From positions 992,001 to 1,056,000 of the forward strand of contig NZ_CP095043.1 in the NCBI RefSeq assembly GCF_022919175.1: 64,000 nucleotides of DNA. Reading direction: 5' to 3'. The notes beneath the pieces were generated by a model. It saw only the letters and a program-made list of their open reading frames with translations. It was not told the DNA's origin and ran no database searches. Shown here piece by piece: positions 59,722-64,000 of the stretch. The translations under genes and the position numbers were made by a program. The first letter of the stretch is position 1; the number at the start of each line of letters is the position of its first letter. This stretch comes from Leucobacter rhizosphaerae (GTDB lineage Bacteria; Actinomycetota; Actinomycetes; Actinomycetales; Microbacteriaceae).

Positions 59722-59824
59722 GGGTGAGGCCTGTGGTGCGTTGTCCCGGAGATCGGTACGCGCTGAGATGGAGGGAACCCACCCGCAGGATGCGCGGTCG
59801 GTCCGCAGCAGCGAAAGGATCCCC

Positions 59825-61543
59825 ATGGCTCTCCCCGGCGCACGCCCCGTCCGATCCCCCCGAGGCACCGAGCTCTCAGCGAAGAGCTGGCAGACCGAGG
59901 CGCCGCTGCGGATGCTCATGAACAACCTCGACCCCGAGGTCGCGGAGCGGCCGGATGACCTCGTCGTGTACGGCGGCACCGGTCGCGCGGCGCGCAGCTG
60001 GGAGGCCTACGACGCGATCGTCGACACGCTGCGGGATCTCGAGGACGACGAGACCCTGCTCGTGCAGTCCGGCAAGCCCGTCGGGGTCTTCCGCACGAAC
60101 GTCTGGGCCCCGCGCGTGCTCATCGCGAACTCCAACCTCGTCGGCGACTGGGCCACCTGGCCCGAGTTCCGCAAGCTCGAGGCCGAGGGCCTCATGATGT
60201 ACGGCCAGATGACCGCGGGCTCCTGGATCTACATCGGCACCCAGGGGATCCTCCAGGGCACGTTCGAGACCTTCGCCGCGATCGGGGCGAAGCGGTTCGG
60301 CGGCTCGCTCGCGGGCACCATCACCCTCACCGGCGGCTGCGGCGGCATGGGCGGCGCGCAGCCGCTCGCCGTCACCCTGAACGACGGGGCCTGCCTCATC
60401 GTCGACGTCGACGAGACCCGGCTGCGGCGTCGCGTCGGCAAGCGCTACCTCGACGAGGTGGTCACCGACCTCGACGACGCCCTCGCGACGGTGCAGCGGG
60501 CGAAGGACGAGCGGCGCGGCTGGTCCGTCGGGCTCGTCGGCAACGCGGCGAAGGTCTTCCCGGAGATCCTGCGTCGTCACCGCGCGGGCGAGATGACGAT
60601 CGACATCGTCACCGACCAGACGAGCGCGCACGATCCACTCTCCTACCTGCCCGTCGGCATCTCGGTCGACGAGTGGCGGGATCGCGCGGCCGAGGATCCC
60701 GAGGCGTTCACGACCGCGGCCCGCGCCTCGATGGCCGCCCACGTGCGCGCGATGGTGGAGTTCCAAGACGCGGGCGCCGAGGTGTTCGACTACGGCAACT
60801 CGATCCGCGACGAGGCCCGACAGGGCGGCTACGACCGGGCATTCGAGTTCCCGGGCTTCGTGCCGGCGTACATCCGGCCGCTCTTCTGCGAGGGGCTCGG
60901 GCCGTTCCGCTGGGCTGCGCTGTCGGGTGATCCCGAGGACATCCGCGTCACCGACGAGGCGATTCTCGAACTCTTCCCCGAGAACGCCCACCTCCACCGC
61001 TGGATCCGCGCGGCGCAGGATCGCGTCGAGTTCGAGGGGCTGCCCGCCCGGATCTGCTGGCTCGGCTACGGGGATCGCGCGAAGGCCGCGGTACGGTTCA
61101 ACGAGCTCGTCGCCGAGGGCACGCTTTCGGCGCCGATCGTCATCGGCCGCGACCACCTCGACTCGGGATCGGTCGCGTCCCCCTACCGCGAGACCGAGGC
61201 CATGGCCGACGGCTCCGACGCCATCGCGGACTGGCCGCTCCTGAACGCGCTCACCGCGGCCTCCTCCGGCGCGACCTGGGTGTCCCTGCACCACGGTGGC
61301 GGCGTCGGGATCGGCCGGTCCATCCACTCCGGGCAGGTCTCGGTCGCCGACGGCACACCCCTCGCCGCGGAGAAGCTGCAGCGGCTGCTCACGAACGACC
61401 CCGGCATGGGGGTGATCCGGCACGTCGACGCCGGGTACCAGCGCGCGGTCGACGTCGCCGCGGAGCGCGGGGTCCGCGTGCCCATGACCCCGCGGGTGCG
61501 CGACGGCGGCGCATCGGCTCGGGCCGCGGCCGGGGAGCACTGA
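59825..61543 (+). CDS. hutU: Urocanate hydratase
   Basis: 572 residues, usual length ~555-560. NAD-site motif [12 protein letters not shown], active-site Cys411 in [13 protein letters not shown] (Cys410 in the Pseudomonas enzyme), and [18 protein letters not shown] near the end. Converts urocanate to imidazolone propionate, second step of histidine catabolism. GAAAGGA precedes ATG 59825. Confidence 0.96.
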   Translation: MALPGARPVRSPRGTELSAKSWQTEAPLRMLMNNLDPEVAERPDDLVVYGGTGRAARSWEAYDAIVDTLRDLEDDETLLVQSGKPVGVFRTNVWAPRVLIANSNLVGDWATWPEFRKLEAEGLMMYGQMTAGSWIYIGTQGILQGTFETFAAIGAKRFGGSLAGTITLTGGCGGMGGAQPLAVTLNDGACLIVDVDETRLRRRVGKRYLDEVVTDLDDALATVQRAKDERRGWSVGLVGNAAKVFPEILRRHRAGEMTIDIVTDQTSAHDPLSYLPVGISVDEWRDRAAEDPEAFTTAARASMAAHVRAMVEFQDAGAEVFDYGNSIRDEARQGGYDRAFEFPGFVPAYIRPLFCEGLGPFRWAALSGDPEDIRVTDEAILELFPENAHLHRWIRAAQDRVEFEGLPARICWLGYGDRAKAAVRFNELVAEGTLSAPIVIGRDHLDSGSVASPYRETEAMADGSDAIADWPLLNALTAASSGATWVSLHHGGGVGIGRSIHSGQVSVADGTPLAAEKLQRLLTNDPGMGVIRHVDAGYQRAVDVAAERGVRVPMTPRVRDGGASARAAAGEH

Positions 61544-61545
61544 TC

Positions 61546-62781
61546 GTGAGCCCGACCAGCCTCCTCATCGACCGCATCGGCGAGCTCACGACGAACGACG
61601 AGACGCTCGCTGCGGGCGGCCGGCTGCGCGATGCAGCGGTGGTGGTCGAGCACGATCGGATCGTGTGGGTCGGGCCCGCGGAGCGCGCGCCCGCCACGGA
61701 CGAGCGCTTCGACGCCGCCGGCCGGGCCCTGCTGCCGGGCTGGGTCGACTCCCACACCCACCTCGTGTTCGCGGGTGACCGCACCGCGGAGTTCGAGGCG
61801 CGGATGGCCGGCGAGGCATATGCCGCCGGTGGCATCAACGTCACGGTGGAAGCGACTCGTGCCGCAACCGACGCCGCGCTCGACGCGAATCTGCGTCGTC
61901 TCGTGGGCGAGGCACGGCGCGGCGGCACCACGACCATCGAGACGAAGACGGGCTACGGGCTCACGGTCGCGGACGAGCTGCGCGCCGCCCGAATCGCGGG
62001 TGCGCACGCCGACGCCGTCACGTTCCTGGGCGCGCACGTCGTGCCCGCCGGATCCGATCCGGCCGCCTACCTCGATCTCGTCACCGGCGAGATGCTCGAC
62101 GCCGTCGCCCCGCACGTGAGCGCCGTCGACGTGTTCTGCGAGCGCGGCGCCTTCGACGCGGCGGGCACCGCGCGGGTGCTCGCCGCCGCCCAGGCGCGCG
62201 GCCTCGCCACGCGGGTGCACGGCAATCAGCTCGGGCACGGCCCCGGGGTGCAGCTCGCGGTGGCGCACGGATCGCTGAGCGTCGACCACGTGGGCTTCCT
62301 CGATGACACGGACATCGCCGCCCTGGCCGACTCGTGGTCGCCACGGCGCGGCGGGTCCGCACCTCGCGGCACGGTCGCCACCGTGCTCCCGGCCTGCGAT
62401 CTCTCCACCCGCATGCCGCTCGCGCCGGCCCGCGCGCTGCTCGACGCGGGGGTCGAAGTGGCGATCGCCTCGAACGGCAACCCGGGCACCTCGTACACGT
62501 CGTCGATGGCGTTCTGCGTGGCGACGGCGGTGCTGCAGATGGGCCTGACCGTGCAGGAGGCGGTGCGGGCGGCCACGCTCGGCGGCGCCATCGCGCTCGC
62601 CATGGACGAGGACGGCTGGACCGACCCCCGGGGTCTCGCGCAGCCGGCGGTCGGGCGGATCCGCGTAGGCGCGCGAGCCGACCTGCACCTGCTCGACGCG
62701 CCGTCGATCACGCACCTCGCCTACCGGCCGGGCATGCCCCTCACCGCCGCCGTCTGGCGCGCCGGGGGCCGGGTGGCCTAG
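61546..62781 (+). CDS. hutI: Imidazolonepropionase
   Basis: 411 residues, amidohydrolase superfamily. HxH motif in VDSHTHLVFAGDR, then KTGYGLTVADELR, VHGNQLGHGPGVQLA and the late Asp region IASNGNPGTSYTSSM, where many homologues have SDxNPG: the metal-binding Asp position reads Asn here. Hydrolyses imidazolone propionate to formimino-glutamate. GTG start two bases after the hutU stop, GGGGAG upstream. Confidence 0.92.
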   Translation: MSPTSLLIDRIGELTTNDETLAAGGRLRDAAVVVEHDRIVWVGPAERAPATDERFDAAGRALLPGWVDSHTHLVFAGDRTAEFEARMAGEAYAAGGINVTVEATRAATDAALDANLRRLVGEARRGGTTTIETKTGYGLTVADELRAARIAGAHADAVTFLGAHVVPAGSDPAAYLDLVTGEMLDAVAPHVSAVDVFCERGAFDAAGTARVLAAAQARGLATRVHGNQLGHGPGVQLAVAHGSLSVDHVGFLDDTDIAALADSWSPRRGGSAPRGTVATVLPACDLSTRMPLAPARALLDAGVEVAIASNGNPGTSYTSSMAFCVATAVLQMGLTVQEAVRAATLGGAIALAMDEDGWTDPRGLAQPAVGRIRVGARADLHLLDAPSITHLAYRPGMPLTAAVWRAGGRVA

Positions 62782-62798
62782 CGCGGTCCCGCCTACCA

Positions 62799-62882
62799 CT
62801 CCGCCCCGCACCGCGCGACCCCGCCCCTCGCTCCCGCACCCTCCGCCCCGCACCGCGCGACCCCGCCCCTCGCTCCCGCACC
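62799..62882. repeat. 42-bp tandem repeat, two copies
   Basis: Identical 42-base units at 62799-62840 and 62841-62882, beginning CTCCGCCCCGCACCGCGCGA, with a partial third start. Between convergent hutI and iclR genes. Confidence 0.9.
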
Positions 62883-62978
62883 CTCCACCGAACGCCTCCT
62901 TTCTCGCCGAGCGCCTCCGAAGTGAGCGCGCAGATCAGAGGCGTTCGGCATTGTGGGAGGCGTTCGGCGGAGGGTGCG
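62877..62978. terminator. Nested inverted repeats between hutI and iclR-type gene
   Basis: Outer arms 62877-62899 and 62956-62978 (23 bp, one mismatch); inner arms GCCGAGCGCCTC (from 62907) and GAGGCGTTCGGC (ending near 62949). All are built from one CCGAACGCCTC-like word in both orientations. Could form a large cruciform or a two-way terminator. Confidence 0.65.
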
Positions 62979-63005
62979 AGAGGCGAGAGGCGAGAGGCGA
63001 GAGGC
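62978..63005. repeat. Heptamer repeat GAGAGGC, four copies
   Basis: Four contiguous perfect copies of GAGAGGC ending nine bases before the regulator stop codon. Confidence 0.9.
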
Positions 63006-63013
63006 CGGTACCG

Positions 63014-63793
63014 CTAGCCGGCCGCGCGGCCGTGGATGCGGTGCGACAGCGTCTCGGCGGTGCGCAGCACCTCCGAGGCGAGCTCGGGCAGTCGCGCGTC
63101 CGGCACCGAGTCCTCGGGAAAGGTGACCGCGATGGCCGCGACCGGCCAGCCGCGGTGATCTCGCACCGGCACCCCGATCGAGCAGAGCCCCGCCGTCACC
63201 GAACCCCGCTCCAGCGCGAAGCCGCGGGTGCGCGTGTCGTCGAGCACCGCGCGCAGGCGAGAGTAGCGGTCGATGCCCTCCGGGTCCTCGTGGCGGTGCA
63301 CGAACGCCTCGCGATCGGGGAAGAGCGCGCGCACCTGCGCCTTGGGCAGCGCCGCGAGGATCGCCCGACCGCTCGCCGTGAGCTGCATCGGCAGCCGCAC
63401 ATCGACGTCGGTGATGAGCGGCGGCGCCCCCACGGCGCGCTCCTCGATCACGTAGAGCACGTCGCGCCCGTGCGGCACGGCGAGGTGCCCGCTCTGCCCG
63501 ACGGCGTCGACGAGCTGGGCCACGAGCGGCCGGCCGAGGCGCGCGAGCGGCTCCTGCCGGGCGTACGCAGAGTTGAGCTCGACCGCCGAGAGCCCGAGGC
63601 CGTACCGCCGCTCCTCGGGCAGGTGCATGACGTACCCGTGCGTCTGCAGCGTCGCGAGCAGGTGATAGACCGTCGAGCGCGGCAGCGCCAGGCGAGCCGC
63701 GATGATGCTGGCGGGCAGCGGACCCCGCGAGCGCGCGAGCAGGGTCAGAATGCGCAGCGTCTGATCCGCCGCCGGCACCTTCGCGTCACCCAT
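63014..63793 (-). CDS. IclR-family regulator of histidine utilisation
   Basis: 259 residues. N-terminal winged helix QTLRILTLLARSRGPLPASIIAARLALPRSTVYHLLATL and C-terminal IclR effector domain (GRAILAALPKAQVRALFP, LCSIGVPVRDHRGWPVAAIAVTFP). Placed between hutI and a probable hutH, so it likely senses a histidine-pathway intermediate. Transcribed behind hutH with a 71-base gap. Confidence 0.88.
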   Translation of the reverse strand: MGDAKVPAADQTLRILTLLARSRGPLPASIIAARLALPRSTVYHLLATLQTHGYVMHLPEERRYGLGLSAVELNSAYARQEPLARLGRPLVAQLVDAVGQSGHLAVPHGRDVLYVIEERAVGAPPLITDVDVRLPMQLTASGRAILAALPKAQVRALFPDREAFVHRHEDPEGIDRYSRLRAVLDDTRTRGFALERGSVTAGLCSIGVPVRDHRGWPVAAIAVTFPEDSVPDARLPELASEVLRTAETLSHRIHGRAAG

Positions 63794-63810
63794 GCTCGCA
63801 GCCTAGCGCG

Positions 63811-63856
63811 AGGCGAGCGGGCTCAGGCACACGACGTGAGGCAAGCGGGCTCAGAC
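63811..63856. repeat. 18-bp direct repeat between hutH and iclR-type gene
   Basis: AGGCGAGCGGGCTCAGGC (63811-63828) and AGGCAAGCGGGCTCAGAC (63839-63856), two mismatches, 28-bp period, with a further partial copy TCAGGCAAGCTG overlapping the upstream gene end. Possible regulator half-sites. Confidence 0.55.
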
Positions 63857-63864
63857 GAGCTGGG

Positions 63865-64000
63865 TCAGGCAAGCTGCGTGCCGAGCGCGCGCTCCACCGC
63901 GTCGCGAACCGCACCCGATCCCACGAACTCCGCGGCGGCGGTGATGGTGGGCGACAGGAACGTGTCCGTCTCCGGCGCGGGGATCCGCGTGCGGAAGAGC
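63865..64000 (-). CDS. hutH: Probable histidine ammonia-lyase, C-terminal end (truncated by window)
   Basis: The last 44 codons of a frame reading in from the right edge: LFRTRIPAPETDTFLSPTI, then TAAAEFVGSGAVRDAVERAL and TGA at 63865. The pattern of R..(I/V)..PxxDxxLxPxI..A..FVxSGA is that of the C-terminus of aromatic amino acid lyases. With hutU, hutI and a regulator adjacent, hutH is the expected gene. Too short to show the MIO active site. Confidence 0.65.
   Translation of the reverse strand, partial: LFRTRIPAPETDTFLSPTITAAAEFVGSGAVRDAVERALGTQLA

Overview
The window is a high-G+C (roughly 70% by eye) bacterial chromosome segment with strongly G/C-biased third codon positions, tight operons with ATGA/GTGA stop-start overlaps, GTG starts, lipoprotein binding proteins and at least one leaderless promoter. 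Together with the enzyme families this suggests an actinomycete, probably Microbacteriaceae (Leucobacter-like). That assignment is inference; no rRNA or marker gene is present. I found no tRNA, rRNA, insertion sequence, prophage or CRISPR array. The segment is an almost continuous series of catabolic and transport operons.

Layout. 0-2.2 kb: end of a branched-chain amino-acid-type ABC importer (LivM-LivG fusion, LivF). 2.2-5.5 kb: SDR oxidoreductase, YtcJ-type amidohydrolase and EthD-like protein, with short tandem repeats between them. 5.5-13.1 kb: a self-contained sulfatase system. Arylsulfatase plus a sulfonate/sulfate-ester-type ABC importer face a TetR regulator and a formylglycine-generating enzyme across a promoter with two matching palindromic operators. 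13.2-28.5 kb: a large unassigned catabolic island (GMC oxidoreductase, TetR, intact and degenerate phosphotriesterase-like proteins, methyltransferase, hydrolase, SDR, two divergent aldo/keto reductases, amidohydrolase, Zn alcohol dehydrogenase, two HSL-type esterases, Bcr/CflA transporter). 28.5-34 kb: aldehyde dehydrogenase, a long inverted repeat, an orphan AbiEi/DUF559-like protein, DUF1801 protein and DEAD-box RNA helicase. 34-39.1 kb: dipeptide-type ABC importer with a DppC-DppD fusion.

39.4-46.2 kb is a homoprotocatechuate meta-cleavage operon: HpaH hydratase, HpaI aldolase, an unusual FAH-RraA fusion in the HpaG role, GntR regulator, HpaE dehydrogenase and HpaD ring-cleavage dioxygenase. 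47.4-53.9 kb supplies the upper pathway: amine permease, FeaR-like AraC regulator, copper amine oxidase with an unusual cysteine-rich tail, and aldehyde dehydrogenase. Together they could convert an aromatic amine such as dopamine, or tyramine with a hydroxylase encoded elsewhere, to pyruvate and succinate semialdehyde. 54-59.7 kb: small membrane protein, TetR, APC permease, DmpA-type P1 peptidase and a second APC permease. 59.8-64 kb: histidine utilisation (hutU, hutI, IclR regulator, 3' end of a probable hutH).

Regulation can be read in the DNA. A TCTAC-N4-GTAGA element lies in four divergent promoters, linking the unassigned island to the ABC/hpa region. A 12-bp palindrome ATCGTATACGAT occurs exactly twice, both times ahead of hpa genes, and fits the local GntR regulator. 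A GAGACAAG-type motif recurs near the amine genes.
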